Origin: Alentia gelatinosa
Lineage: Eukaryota > Annelida > Polychaeta > Phyllodocida > Polynoidae
Direction of reading: 5' to 3'
Length of the DNA stretch: 64,000 bases
Assembly (NCBI GenBank): GCA_950022655.1
Contig: OX465590.1
Span: 39,922,218 to 39,986,217, forward strand
How positions within the stretch are numbered: position 1 is the first letter of the stretch; every line of letters starts with the position of its first letter. A program made the translations under genes and the position numbers. Below the pieces are notes generated by a model that had not been told where the DNA came from, made no database searches, and saw nothing but the letters and a program-made list of their open reading frames with translations. This document shows, piece after piece, positions 22,150-33,565 of this stretch.

Positions 22150-22460
22150 AGACATATTTATTTCACCCCTTGTACTTTTGTCCCATTGGCTCAACATTGA
22201 AAACTCGTTCTCGATGCCCCTACGAGTATTGCAGTCCGTTCTCCATGTTCTATATCCAGTGCAACATCCATTCTTTTAATGTGTAAAGGGGTGAGATAAA
22301 TACAGAAAGCAACTGGTTTTGATGAATGTCATTGTTCTCTAACTTGTTTGTGACTGCGTGATATTCACTCGACTGTCCGACTGTCCCCTAGTTCATATTA
22401 TTCCACATCAAAGTCATGGAGAACGATGACTTTGACCAAAATTTGTTGGGTTCTTCTTGA
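22150..22460 (+). mobile_element. DH-2 double-hairpin element, copy 1
   Basis: H1: TTTATTTCACCCC (22158) to GGGGTGAGATAAA (22290). H2: GCAACTGGTTTTGATGA against ACTTTGACCAAAATTTGTTG. The apex region holds CTCGACTGTCCG. Other copies: 22685-22990, 46435-46730, 62070-62365. Confidence 0.7.
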
Positions 22461-22684
22461 GTACGTAACAGGCTGATAAGGAAGAGTAGTCCAATTAGGA
22501 GTATGCTTTGCATTGACATTGGGGATGGAATAAGTAAGCACGGAGATAAAGAAAACAGTATAGGAGATAAGAAGTGAATGGTGAAAGATGAGCACGCAGG
22601 TATATGGCAGGGGTAGGGGCGTGTAGAAGTTTGAAACTGAAAGAACTTCGGTAATGAGAGAATGAGAATTTATTATCCACCAAA

Positions 22685-22990
22685 TACGAACATTTATCCC
22701 ACCCCTGATATATTTGTCCCATATATAGGCTTAACATTGGGAATTCATTCTCCATGCTCCCATAGGTATTGCAGTCCGTTCTCCGTGGTATATATTCTGT
22801 GTGTCGTTCATTCTTCTAGTGTGTAAAGGGGTGAGATAAAAACAGAAAACAAATCGTTTTCATCAAAGTTGCTGTTCTGCAACACATTTGAATGCTACGT
22901 GATATTAACTCAGCTGTCGCTTCATTAATATCACTCCGCATTAAAATTGTGGAGTATAACGACTTTGACCAAAACTTCTTGGTTTCTTCG
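22685..22990 (+). mobile_element. DH-2 double-hairpin element, copy 2
   Basis: H1: TTTATCCCACCCCTGATA to GGGGTGAGATAAA. H2: AATCGTTTTCATCAAAGTTG against ACTTTGACCAAAACTTCTTG, apex CTCAGCTGTCGC. It lies in the same orientation as copy 1, about 0.5 kb away. Confidence 0.7.
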
Positions 22991-23096
22991 TTAGTCCCTC
23001 TAAACGTATAGAGTCTCGATATCGTTACTAAGGAGAATACAAACATCAGATTCTCATTGGAGAATCCGGCAGAAAATGTCACTGGAGCATCAATGT

Positions 23097-23370
23097 TATT
23101 ATCCTACCGCTAATATAAAATCCCATAGACTTAACATTGAGTTTAGTGACATACAGAATTATTATCATGTAATATTACAAAAACGAGGAGACAGTGTAGG
23201 ATACAATCAAAACCTGATTCGTTTTAATCTTGGCCATCGCATTCCACTCCTGGAGTTTTGACTCCGGACTTCGCTCGGCTTCACCTCGTGAAATCTCTAT
23301 GCCAAACCCCAGTCGTGGCATACGGTGGCCAAGATTTAAACTCATCCAGTTTTACGATATTTCTGAGAAA
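23097..23370 (+). mobile_element. DH-3 double-hairpin element
   Basis: H1: TTATCCTACCGCTAATATAA to GTGTAGGATA. H2: CTGATTCGTTTTAATCTTGG against CCAAGATTTAAACTCATCC, with CACTCCTGGAGTTTTGACTC and apex CTCGGCTTCACCTCGTG. Relatives: 29642-29960 (inverted), 34868-35165, 40612-40840 (inverted). Confidence 0.7.
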
Positions 23371-24222
23371 ATGGCGGCCATTTTGTCTTTTCATTGATAA
23401 TATAAATTTGCAATGAATGAATATAAATAATGAATGAATATGAACCTGTTTCTGATATCATGTACGTGTATTTTTTCGTTCACTTGGAAAGCTATATGGG
23501 TTTCCAGTGTTTGGATCTTTTTTCTGTTTCTGATATCATTACATGTATATAACTGTGGTTGAATGTCTGTGAAATACTAACTGCTGCTAGTGATGCAGAA
23601 TAAACAATGTTTGGGTGCACTGTGACACAGTGAATGAACACCAATATTGGGTCAACAGGCTGGGAATTGGCGACTTCATAAGTGAATCAACGGGAGCATT
23701 TTTATGTTATTGATGTATATTATGGTAAGTTAACGGAGTCACTGAGCCCGTAGGGCTGCTGTTCTCGGCCTTTTGTAAAATACAAGTACATGTACGTCCC
23801 TACGCCTCTTATGTCATATTACAAAAGACCTTGAATGGCCACCCGTTTGTAATTTATGTCACCCATCACATCGACTAATGGGCCAACATTTGTGACATAA
23901 TCCCTCTTTGGATATTATTGTTTCTAAATACTCAATGGGCGTTGGATACAGGCTCCCAATGTCAAGTCTATGGGGGGAAAACACAAGGGGTGAGACAAAG
24001 GTGAATCTACAAACAGGAAGAGGATGGTTATCAGTATGCCTTATCCATATCTAAAACTGCCATGGAGCAGGCCTGGGGCCAGGCTTTGAGTACGAGTTCC
24101 CAATGTTAAGTCTATAGAGAAAAATACCAGGGGCTGGACAAAGAATGAATACGACTTTCGCATATTAAGGAAGATGTCAATGGGAGTCTACTCATTATGG
24201 ACGTGAGACAGGCGCGTAATTA
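23371..24222. repeat. DH-12 and DH-1 fragments
   Basis: 23565-23640 is a DH-12 H1 piece (GTGAAATACTAACTGCTGCT). 23730-23850 is a DH-12 H2 relic (GTCACTGAGCCCGTAGGGC). 23858-24005 and 24090-24150 are inverted DH-1 H1 arms (AATGTCAAGTCTATGG, AAGGGGTGAGAC). Confidence 0.5.
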
Positions 24223-25105
24223 TATAAAACGTCCTGACCATGCTGTACAAGTCACAGAACGAGATGGTAATTTACTGTTTCACCATACTTTGAAATCAAC
24301 TTCAATAAGTCTAATGGTCTGAAAATAATAGTTTCATAACAGAATTGTGATTCTAATACAGTTATATTTTTCAATTTGATTATTTAAGTGTCTGAAATAT
24401 AACATCATGATAGAATATCATATCATATAATATAATATAATATGATATGTTGTATGCAGTTTTCATTCTAAATGGCTGTGAGGCAATGTTCTACTCAGAC
24501 CCGAACGAACTGTTAAGGATCCTATAAAATCGTGCCTTGCTTTGAATCAATTTCAGTAACACTTCCTGACAATCCCCTTTGAAATGATCATGCCATTCAT
24601 TCTGATATAACCGTCGATATATCTCGCGGCCTATCACACTTTCCCCCGTCCAACACACTGACAAATAGCCCGGCTCACGTAAACCACTGTACACGGATTA
24701 AGCCTGGCTGACACTTTGCGAGAAGGCAATAGAGAAGGGGATTATTTTTTCATGTTATGTCGATTAGGGACACTTATACTGCTTTCGCTATTAATTTATG
24801 TAAATAAGATACGACATAAAACCCATCCCACGCTTCGCGATATACACTATCTCCGGCGGGTTGATGAAATAAAACATCGACTCATTTCCATTTTCTTGCA
24901 GTAAAAAAGGGTTGTTATCATTTGTACGTCTATAATCAGGCCGTATTAGAAAGCCGGGGCATGCAGATGTCTCCTACTCTACATCATCTAGGGATTAAGG
25001 CATTGTAAAAACTGCAAATGAGATCCCCAATTGCTGTAACATCCGCTAGAATGATATAAAAAAAGGTAATTGACAATGTATATTCCTATTTTCTGCTTGT
25101 GCTGG
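24223..25105. other. DH-11 fragment, then unassigned
   Basis: 24223-24277 is a truncated DH-11 H2 arm (CGTCCTGACCATGCTGTACA). The rest has no repeat partner. A minus-strand frame (24491-24694) ending in a stop reads plausibly but has no known motif or partner exon. Confidence 0.35.
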
Positions 25106-25109
25106 TGTG

Positions 25110-26440
25110 GTGGGAACATCAGCATGTCGACTCGCGCATTACAGCCTGACGGAAGGAAGTGGGATTCACATGATTGGATTCACGTACCTCACAGGGTGTT
25201 TGTCTAAAGGGCACAATCCACCAGGCCGATTTCTCACCCGATTTGATGGACAACAAGATTTGAGAAATTCTAGGGTATCCGAAAATAATCAGCGATTGTC
25301 TGGCTACGGAATCGGCTACAAATGGGACAAATGGGACAAATGGACCTGAGACTGGTGTACTTCACACCTTTGCACCAGTCGGCTACTATTTCCAACTAGG
25401 TGAAAAGTTTCACAGATTGGGGTGTCCTGCAGTCTCATGGTAACATGGCAGATTCAATTCACACGGGAAGACTTACCAGGTACATATTCTCACCCCTATA
25501 CACCCCTACACAGGGTACACAGGGTACACAGTCGCCGACTCAGGGTACTTCCTCGTGTGAATAGGTGTTATTTGGGACCACTGAGACTCACAGATTGGGG
25601 GAGAACGTATGAAACACATTTGTCTCACCAAAGTGCCCCTCTAAATTTAAAATCTGTATAAAGTAAAAATCTCATGAGATTCTGTTCCTTGTTGGGGTGA
25701 TTGTCGCCGACAATTGCAAAAGAAAACAGTTGTCTCAGCAAAATGGAACCCTGTCATTCACACGAGGAGATTGTGTTTCAGTACCAATTCACAACAGGAT
25801 TTATCTCAGATAAACGGCCTGTCAGGTACGTGAATCCCTCCTTGTGGATCCCATTTAAGACAAATCCTGCTGAGATTCTGTAACCTGTTAAGTGGGATTA
25901 ACACAGTGGGGTTCATATACCTCATGGGGTGTTTGTCTGGGAAAAATCCTGCTTAGCTTCTGTACTTGAACACAATCTCCTCAACTGAATTGTATGGTTT
26001 CATTTCCCTGAGACAAGATTTTTCCCCTGTAATTGCCGGCGACAATTACGCCCAACAAGGTACAACGTCCCATTAAATTTTGATTTTAAACACATTTAAA
26101 ATCTATAGGGTCATCTTGGGGAGACAAATGGACCTGCTGCAGAGTTGCCGACTAAGTATCTGCGCTGGCCAATAGGAAGCCAGCAAACATGATTACATAT
26201 TTGCCACACCCCTCACTTCAAGGGTACTTGAGTACCCGAGTGAGTGTTCACTGTGACTATGTCTAAGACTATGTACCAGGTGTCTCCTTCAATGTGAATC
26301 AAATTCACAATTATCCCTTGAGACTGGTAAAATCACTTTGCCATGAGAATTTTGTACCAAAGTAGATTTGTTTGAGACTAGGGAAAGGTGTGAAATACAC
26401 CCGTCTTAGGTATATTAGTCTCAACATGTGAATCCCAAGT
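25110..26440. mobile_element. Composite inverted repeat, about 1.3 kb
   Basis: The inner arms (about 25640-25880 and 25886-26095) are inverted complements over roughly 210 bp with almost no spacer. Both hold the GTCGCCGACAATT / AATTGCCGGCGAC and GAGGAGATTGTG / CACAATCTCCTC pairs. Outer parts (about 25330-25620, 26150-26420) are weaker inverted matches (ACTTCACACCTTTGC against AAGGTGTGAAATACAC). A single arm occurs at 34560-34815. Confidence 0.65.
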
Positions 26441-27224
26441 AATGGTTAAATACCATCGTTGCCAACAACCTCTCGAGAATCCTCTTTAAAGGATCTTTAG
26501 GGCACACAGTGATTGCTAGTTCTGGCATCATCCACCAGGAAATTGTAGGATGGCGCCACTGTAGTCGGGGGACGACCACAGCTATCCGTCGTTATAATCT
26601 ATAGATAATAATAAGATGAGGCTACACTTCCTGTATGGGCAGACCCATAAAATACTTTTGATAAAATCCATCAATAGTTGGTCCCGCCACCTGCTGTTTG
26701 GATGGGGCTAGGGGGGGGGGGGGGGCAAGATGGCCGCCTCCACAGCACAATAACTATGTGCACTATAGTGTGGGAACTACTGTTAATCAGGATAATTTGG
26801 TATTTCCCAATAGATTTTCCACACAGGCCTAACAGCAACAAGCTACGATTGTTGGTATTCTATTAAAACAGAGAGCAATTGAAATCAGGGACCAACCGTG
26901 TAGCTTGTATCCAGTAGATTTATATCACTCAGTCTTATTGTTGTTGCTAATATTATTACATTAACAGGATGTAAGGTACGAGTATGATAATATGCACAGA
27001 TAACACCGTTTGGTGAAATGAAGTCACACAATTTACACATTTTCTAGCAATGTTCGTTGTCAAATATGAAAATCGATGGGGCACATTACTATCTAGCTGT
27101 AAGGGACTGTAAGGGAATTGAAGACTTGGTTTGACATCAAAGCTGTTCAATTAGTTTCAGATATCGGCTCCTTTTGTTTGTGACACCATATTTGAAATGA
27201 GGAGAAGCGAGGAATCAGTCTTAG
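26441..27224. other. Unassigned; G homopolymer
   Basis: 26707-26724 is a G run. No gene or paralogue is recognised. Confidence 0.3.
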
Positions 27225-28175
27225 AGATGGACATGACTTGTAGGGGTTATCTTATAACAGGAAGACCTGGTGGAAGTTACTGGGGATCGAAAACGTGTTA
27301 AAGGCAAATCGGGCCATTCACAGTGGCGCCACCTAGTGATCTTTCCATATTGTCAATTATCAGTCAAAACTATTATTAAAACTTTTTCATTCTAATTCTA
27401 AATGAGTAGATTTAATGTTCTGTCCAGTTTCCCCAATTTTAACAGGTATTTTAGGCTAATTTTCATTTGCTTGAATTACATAGGAAATTTACTGAAAAAT
27501 ATGGATTTATTCAATTCTTCCAAAAGGAAGAACGGTGACCTATAGTTTTTAAAACTAAGATGTGTAGTACTATACATCTACTATATTCTGTGGAAGTTTG
27601 AGGAAACTAACATGAAGTTTACTTTGTGAAAAGCAACTTCTTAGAGATGGACATGAGTCTGCAGGGCTATCTTATAACAGCCTTCAGGGAGACCTGGGCC
27701 CTGTTTCACTAGTTTCATGACATGTCTGTGACACCATACAAACATTGGGGTTGTCTAGGTTCGTGACAACACAAGTAGCTGCCCTTGGGAAAAGACAGAC
27801 CCCAAACAAAAGAATTAGACAAATCTACACATCATGGACCTGTTTCACTAGTTCCGCGACATGTCTGTGACACCATACAGACATTGGGGTTGTCTAGGTT
27901 CGTGACAACACAAGTAGCTGCCCTTAGGAAAAGACAGACCTCAGACAAATCTACACATCATGGACCTGTTTCACTAGTTTCGTGACAAAAGTGTTAGACA
28001 GACATGAAAAGCGGCTCCAACAGTGCAAGCAAGAATGGACAAAACGAAGTCTAATGTCTAGTTCTTATGAAACTGGACACACCATCTAGACGCCATCTAG
28101 ACATGTCATGAAACTAGTGAAACAGGTCCCTGGTGGAAGTAACTAGGGATCGCAATCTACACCTTTTTCTTTCTA
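27225..28175 (+). repeat. Locally duplicated host sequence and R4
   Basis: AGAGATGGACATGA...CTTATAACAG...GACCTGGTGGAAG occurs uninterrupted at 27225-27290 and again from 27640, where an F4 MITE splits it. 27340-27560 is repeat R4, matching 54215-54445 (TGGTGACATATG- and AAAATATGG-type blocks). Confidence 0.65.
27697..28129. mobile_element. F4 MITE, copy 2 (CTG duplication)
   Basis: Ends GGCCCTGTTTCACTAGTTTC and GAAACTAGTGAAACAGGTCC (one mismatch) are flanked by CTG at 27694-27696 and 28130-28132. The nearby empty site GACCTGGTGGAAG contains a single CTG. It is about 108 bp longer than copy 1 because its left part (CATGTCTGTGACACCATACA through GACAAATCTACACATCATGG) is tandemly duplicated. Confidence 0.8.
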
Positions 28176-28202
28176 TGTTCTATTGAATGGATATTAATAC
28201 TT

Positions 28203-28476
28203 TTAAGGGTTGATTCCACCAGGACGTGCGATATCCCGATCATGGCCGATTTGTTGACTCGCTAGGTCGGGATGAATCGTGAGAATATCTGGTTGAATCG
28301 CTGTAGTGGAATAGTCCCCTTTGAGCGATAATAGGGGCCACACGACAAGAAGTGCACGACCAGATCTTACATGATTTAAAACGATCCATCAAGATACAGC
28401 AAGACGTTACAAGACGTAGGCCTGACCTTGCCAGGCAAAAAAAGAGAAAAATCGGGCTGGTGGAATCAGCCCTTAA
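28203..28476. mobile_element. F6 MITE flanked by TTAA
   Basis: Ends GGGTTGATTCCACCAG and CTGGTGGAATCAGCCC are flanked by TTAA on both sides (a TA duplication fits equally well). The interior has paired CGATCATG and GATCGTT-type motifs. No ORF belongs to it. Confidence 0.65.
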
Positions 28477-28937
28477 AACAATTACTTCAGAACTACTACT
28501 TAACAACACCTGTTATACACTGGTTAACTAGTATACTCAAAATGTGACGAATGAAATATTTAGAAAACAATGAATGGAGAAGTAGGGATGTCACAAGGTT
28601 GATGGAAGATCGGAGTCTTGTACTATCGAATCAAACCTAATAAAAAAAAAATTCATAGGTCAAGGAGACTTAAACTAATAAGTGATTTAGATGATCATAA
28701 TGCATTGACAAGCGGGAGATCTTGGGGAAGTACTATTGTTGGTGAAAGAATAGTAATAAGGACTTCTCCTAATTAGAGCCCCAATACAAAACCCGTCGCA
28801 ATGAAAAACCTGTCGTTTTTAAAGACAAAAATCCGCCTAAACACTTCAGTTGCGATTTACTAACCCGTGATGGTTTATGGAGGAATTATGAAAAGAATGT
28901 TGCCACATGGATTGGTAGAGCCACAAAGTGTTACCAT
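28477..28937. other. Unassigned
   Basis: No gene or repeat partner is recognised. Confidence 0.3.
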
Positions 28938-29309
28938 TTAACCCTTTAAGGACCGCCACCTGTGGCAGAGTGGTCACCATAAGAACGGGTACTAGTGATA
29001 GTGTATATCTGTAGAGGACGAACACATTTTTAATAAAGTCATAATTTGATGTTCCATCATGTGATATCATTGGTAATCAATAATATTTCACTTATTTCAG
29101 CTTACTAATATTGATTTTGATGTTGTAACTACATTTCCTGAAGATTTCATGGACATTGATAAATTATTTTCTTGTCAAAAACAACTTTACTGATTTAAGA
29201 GAAATAATGCCTTGAGGCATCATTCGGCCTGGACCAGTTGATGCCTCAAGGCATCATTCGCCATGGGCTGGATGATGCCTCAAGGCATCATTCGCCCTTA
29301 AAGGGTTAA
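28938..29309. mobile_element. piggyBac-like MITE, copy 1
   Basis: TTAA (28938-28941), then CCCTTTAAGG ... CCTTAAAGGG, then TTAA (29306-29309). A TTAA duplication with CCY-type ends is the piggyBac signature. The interior matches 39713-40045 inverted. The right part carries three tandem hairpins of the GATGCCTCAAGGCATC type, more than copy 2 has. Confidence 0.75.
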
Positions 29310-29641
29310 TGTCATTCTCCAATTGATCAACGGGATTTGGGATGCCGGTTACATATTTCAGAAACCTAGTAACAATAGAGCAGATACCTTTGCAAAATAC
29401 GCCATAAAGGGATTTTCGACTGGCTGACTATTCGCCACCAATCTGCAGTCGGAAACCACCAATCAATGTTTAGGGAAAACCGAAAACCAGATCGGTGAGA
29501 GGAAAGACATGCAAAGAGGTGTGCGGGAATTAATCGTGCGTTGATTACGCAATGAGGCCGATGGACCACTGACTAACCTGGTCAACGACTGACAGAATTA
29601 AAATGCTTTGATTTCAATGGTGATCGAGGTTCAAGGTTTCA
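29310..29641. repeat. F7b fragment, otherwise unassigned
   Basis: 29413-29475 (GACTATTCGCCACCAATCTG, CAGTCGGAAACC) matches inverted 10160-10225 and 33345-33395. Confidence 0.45.
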
Positions 29642-29960
29642 GCATAATATCGTAAAACTGGATGAGTTTTAATCTTGGCCACAATATGCCACGACTGGAG
29701 TTTGGCATAGTGACCTCATGAGGAGGCGCCGAGTGAAGTCCGGAGCCAAAACTCCAGGAGTGGCATGCGCTGGCCAAGATTAAAACAAATCAGGTTTTGA
29801 ATTTGTCCTACACTGTCTCCTCGATTTTGGAATATTACGTGATAACAATTCTGTATGCCCACTAGTGGCATATACAACTCTGTATGCCCGTCAGCGTGGA
29901 ATACGGAAACTCAATGTTAAGCCTATGGGATTTTATATTAGGGGAAGGATAAACACTAAA
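29642..29960 (-). mobile_element. DH-3 double-hairpin element, inverted
   Basis: H2: AAACTGGATGAGTTTTAATC against GATTAAAACAAATCAGGTTT. H1 lies between CCTACACTGT and the inverted GGGATTTTATATTAG arm. It contains GCCCACTAGTGGCATA-type palindromes. Confidence 0.65.
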
Positions 29961-30744
29961 TCGGTATGGGCATGTGAAAACAAGGTATACACCGCTCTCA
30001 CCGATTATTAGATATCGAGGTAAAGTTTGAGGCACCACCGACAGACTTTTACTGGAACTTAATTAATTGGTGCCATTTTCATCAGCAAGTGGAAAATGGC
30101 TTTCTGTGGGGAAAAAACAAATCGCTGGATTAGAAAGTCAGATAGGAAAAGATTGGTAGTTAAGATGGCGGAACTGCACATTCATCAAGCGTACATTGGG
30201 TCCCAATTTTGACTTGTTTTTATCGCTACACCCACAAGTGATTAAACGCATCTGAAGTCTAGAGAAAAGTCAGCCTCTATTTCCACGGCTTCGCTCGGGC
30301 AGTCAACGCCAACATTGTAATCAAAATCAAATCAATTAACGGTCGATTATAATTATTCATCTGATAAAAGTTGAAATGTGTGTTAACTGTTAACTAGGCC
30401 ACTTACTCTGCATATAAAACGGCGAATAATCGAGAAGAATTATGCCAAGCCGAGTCCCCAGCAGCCAATGAAGAAGTGGGGCTCATTAAGTGTGGAGTAT
30501 AAATACAAGGCAGGATGCAAACAGGCTACATAAGAATAGGTGGTCTTCTTATCATCCTCACAGACCCCGATATGCGCACTCCATAACGGCTGCTTATCGA
30601 TTTCTCTCCAGACTGCCTCCTGTTGGAGCGAAATTGGAAAAAAGGATAATTTCTATTTCTCATGGAAGTAATTACGCCATCTCTAAACTGGAATCGCAAT
30701 GCATAAATGTAGGTTTGACTGGAACCTTCAATATTTTTATATTC
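29961..30744. other. Unassigned; F7b relic near 30025
   Basis: GGCACCACCGACAGACTTTT is an F7-family interior. A 123-codon frame (30490-30861) runs into the (TA)n tract and has no motif. Confidence 0.3.
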
Positions 30745-30807
30745 ATATATATATCTATCTATATATCTATATCTATATATATATATATATATCTATATCT
30801 ATATATA

Positions 30808-30844
<37 letters not shown>
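30745..30844. repeat. (TA)n/(ATCT) microsatellite
   Basis: Alternating TA with ATCT interruptions. It abuts the tandem duplication exactly. Confidence 0.9.
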
Positions 30845-30847
<3 letters not shown>

Positions 30848-31294
30848 AATTTTTGCATTAGGATAAACAGGTCTTAAACTAGGGTTGGTTTGTAACCCCC
30901 GAGGCAATGAGGCATGACCGGCAATTTCATGGCTGAATGCGCTGGGCATTGCACTATCGCTACCACGTGGCATCCTGTCAGACTGACCGGCACCTTCCTC
31001 GGAACTGTTTCTCAACTCAAAGTCTCGAAAACTGGAACATAACACCTGTATATCAGACTTAATAGAGGAGACCTCCTTCTTTAGTTTGCTATGTTCTAAC
31101 AAAAGGTTACTCACCCAAGGGGGCTTTTGCCACGGGGATCCGCCACCGCCCTCTGCCCCGTCTCCAACCGCTCCCAATTCCTCCTCTGTACTTTGTGTAG
31201 AAGTCCTCTGTAACTCCTTAAATTTACAGGTAGGACAGCCTTCTCTATGTGACCGACCATCGTAGTCCAAGCCACAAGTGTCACACTTGCGCAT
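30845..31294 (-). CDS. Zinc-ribbon-like, coiled-coil-like protein fragment, copy 1
   Basis: I do not recognise this protein. From the ATG at 31294 (context ACCATGC) it encodes 150 codons with no stop before the sequence runs into (TA)n, so the C-terminus is missing. Residues C4, C7, C20 and C23 form CxxC-x12-CxxC, a plausible zinc ribbon. Glycine-rich and acidic sequence follows, and then about 35 residues ([20 protein letters not shown] and onward) with heptad-like spacing. An in-frame ATG 67 codons upstream (31495) has poorer context and adds a basic stretch and a hydrophobic one that may be untranslated leader. The likely source is an ORF1- or gag-like protein of a repetitive element; a gene fragment is possible. 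Confidence 0.5.
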
Positions 31295-31826
31295 GGTAAC
31301 CAAAAGGTATACCAAAAACGGACAAAAGTCAATGAAAAAGTCGACCAAAGTCGAGAAAAAAATCTGAAGCGTGGTGGGTCGGCGGTGGCGGATCCCTGTA
31401 GAGTGAGGTCGATCCTTGGTCCTGCCCGTCCTTTTATGGTCTGGTATCTGATGCCCTCTGGTGTCAGGTTCCTGAGTTGCTGGTCCCTGGTCCATGAACG
31501 CCGTGGTCCCCTGGTGAGACTTTATTGAACTACTGTTTTATATGTCCATAAAGACTAGTCTTTATGATCCACATATATATATATATATGTATATATAAGT
31601 TTTTCCAAATACAATGAATTGCTCAGCTGAGCAGGTCGGAGGCTGGAACAGAAGTGGCAATAAACGGTTAGAGCAGCTCAGATCACCTGGAGATAGAAGA
31701 GTAACCATGGACTGCGCATTATACATATCAACTAACCCAACAACGGAAGTATGAATAACCCCGAGGTGAATAATAAATACATTGCCATTCGATATTTATA
31801 TTTATATATTAATAATATATAATAAT
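30845..31826. repeat. Tandem duplication, unit 1 (982 bp)
   Basis: Starts GTAAATTTTTGCATTAGG and is repeated head to tail at 31827. The copies appear identical except for two bases in an internal (TA)n. The unit contains the minus-strand ORF, and upstream of it TATAAAA and AATAAAG motifs and a 20-bp perfect palindrome (31547-31566, centre GACTAGTC). Confidence 0.95.
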
Positions 31827-32276
31827 GTAAATTTTTGCATTAGGATAAACAGGTCTTAAACTAGGGTTGGTTTGTAACCCCCGAGGCAATGAGGCATGAC
31901 CGGCAATTTCATGGCTGAATGCGCTGGGCATTGCACTATCGCTACCACGTGGCATCCTGTCAGACTGACCGGCACCTTCCTCGGAACTGTTTCTCAACTC
32001 AAAGTCTCGAAAACTGGAACATAACACCTGTATATCAGACTTAATAGAGGAGACCTCCTTCTTTAGTTTGCTATGTTCTAACAAAAGGTTACTCACCCAA
32101 GGGGGCTTTTGCCACGGGGATCCGCCACCGCCCTCTGCCCCGTCTCCAACCGCTCCCAATTCCTCCTCTGTACTTTGTGTAGAAGTCCTCTGTAACTCCT
32201 TAAATTTACAGGTAGGACAGCCTTCTCTATGTGACCGACCATCGTAGTCCAAGCCACAAGTGTCACACTTGCGCAT
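31827..32276 (-). CDS. Zinc-ribbon-like, coiled-coil-like protein fragment, copy 2
   Basis: Same 150 codons as 30845-31294, from the ATG at 32276. Reading continues a few codons into the AT-rich tail of unit 1 before stopping, so this copy too lacks its natural C-terminus. No reverse transcriptase, protease or integrase follows in either copy. Confidence 0.5.
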
Positions 32277-32810
32277 GGTAACCAAAAGGTATACCAAAAA
32301 CGGACAAAAGTCAATGAAAAAGTCGACCAAAGTCGAGAAAAAAATCTGAAGCGTGGTGGGTCGGCGGTGGCGGATCCCTGTAGAGTGAGGTCGATCCTTG
32401 GTCCTGCCCGTCCTTTTATGGTCTGGTATCTGATGCCCTCTGGTGTCAGGTTCCTGAGTTGCTGGTCCCTGGTCCATGAACGCCGTGGTCCCCTGGTGAG
32501 ACTTTATTGAACTACTGTTTTATATGTCCATAAAGACTAGTCTTTATGATCCACATATATATATATATATATGTATATATAAGTTTTTCCAAATACAATG
32601 AATTGCTCAGCTGAGCAGGTCGGAGGCTGGAACAGAAGTGGCAATAAACGGTTAGAGCAGCTCAGATCACCTGGAGATAGAAGAGTAACCATGGACTGCG
32701 CATTATACATATCAACTAACCCAACAACGGAAGTATGAATAACCCCGAGGTGAATAATAAATACATTGCCATTCGATATTTATATTTATATATTAATAAT
32801 ATATAATAAT
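31827..32810. repeat. Tandem duplication, unit 2 (984 bp)
   Basis: Direct repeat of 30845-31826. The only difference seen is one more TA in the run near 32560. The same AT-rich tail closes both units. Near-identity means very recent duplication or an assembly artefact. Confidence 0.95.
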
Positions 32811-32944
32811 ATATATACATGTTTATTGTATATATATACATATATATCTATATATATATCTATATATATATATTGAATGTATGTTTTTTTATTAGGATTA
32901 CATTGAAGGACTCCATTAAAGGGGATTGCCTCGCTGTAGATTCG
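32811..32944. repeat. AT-rich simple sequence
   Basis: TA and ATCT-type repeats continue beyond the right edge of the duplication, then a short unassigned stretch. Confidence 0.7.
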
Positions 32945-33400
32945 TGTTAAAGCCAAGTAAAAGCTATTTCCATTGGCTGACGAAAACGGCGTAGATTTTA
33001 TGAGTTCCTCTTCAAGTATGTTTGCATTGGCCGTCTCCGATCTACAGTCAGGATCCACTGACGGACCTATAGGCCCGGCGTGCACTGAGCTCCCAATGCA
33101 TTATATTGTTGGGGGTGCAGTACATGCCTTGTTTCTTCTGTATTTCACATGTCCATACGAATTTAATCTTCATACTGAAATCTTGATCCTCACTGATGAA
33201 ATCGAAGCGTTTGACCATGTTGATCAAGTTGGTCGATGGTGCCCTAATTGCATAATCTATGCACAATCAATCAGTGCGCACTTCTCTTCATGTCTGTTTG
33301 CATTCACTAAACTAGCGTCTGTGCAACCCAAAGACCTATCGGTGGTTCCAGACTGCAGATTGGTGGCGAATAGTCGGCCAGTGGAAAATGGCTTATAGTA
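32945..33400. mobile_element. F7-related composite
   Basis: 32957-33070 has ATTTCCATTGGCTGACGAAA and CGATCTACAGTCAGGATCC. 33074-33100 (GGCCCGGCGTGCACTGAGCT) is an uninterrupted left end of an F5-like subtype. 33345-33395 is an F7b right end (CAGATTGGTGGCGAATAGTC). No gene. Confidence 0.55.
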
Positions 33401-33440
33401 AGTGATTTTAAAATAGGAACAGCACAATAGTAAAAAGCGA

Positions 33441-33565
33441 ACACTGCACAAAAACCACCATTTTACATATGAATGCGCCCTGCGTATATAAGTATGACTT
33501 TTGCGTATATAAGGTCGTCCTATTCCCCGTGTATATACGCCTCATCTGTAGGCGGATATAAGCGT
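33441..33565 (+). mobile_element. CACTA-like left-end fragment
   Basis: CACTGCACAAAAACCACCAT and TTTTACATATGAATGCG match the left end of the elements at 8534 and 37598. Repeated GCGTATATAAG/GTATATACGCC motifs follow. The right end is not found. Confidence 0.6.

Noticed and set aside
24491..24694. Minus-strand frame ending in a stop, as a possible terminal exon
   Set aside because: No clear polyadenylation signal downstream and no partner exon; the plausible amino-acid sequence alone is not enough.
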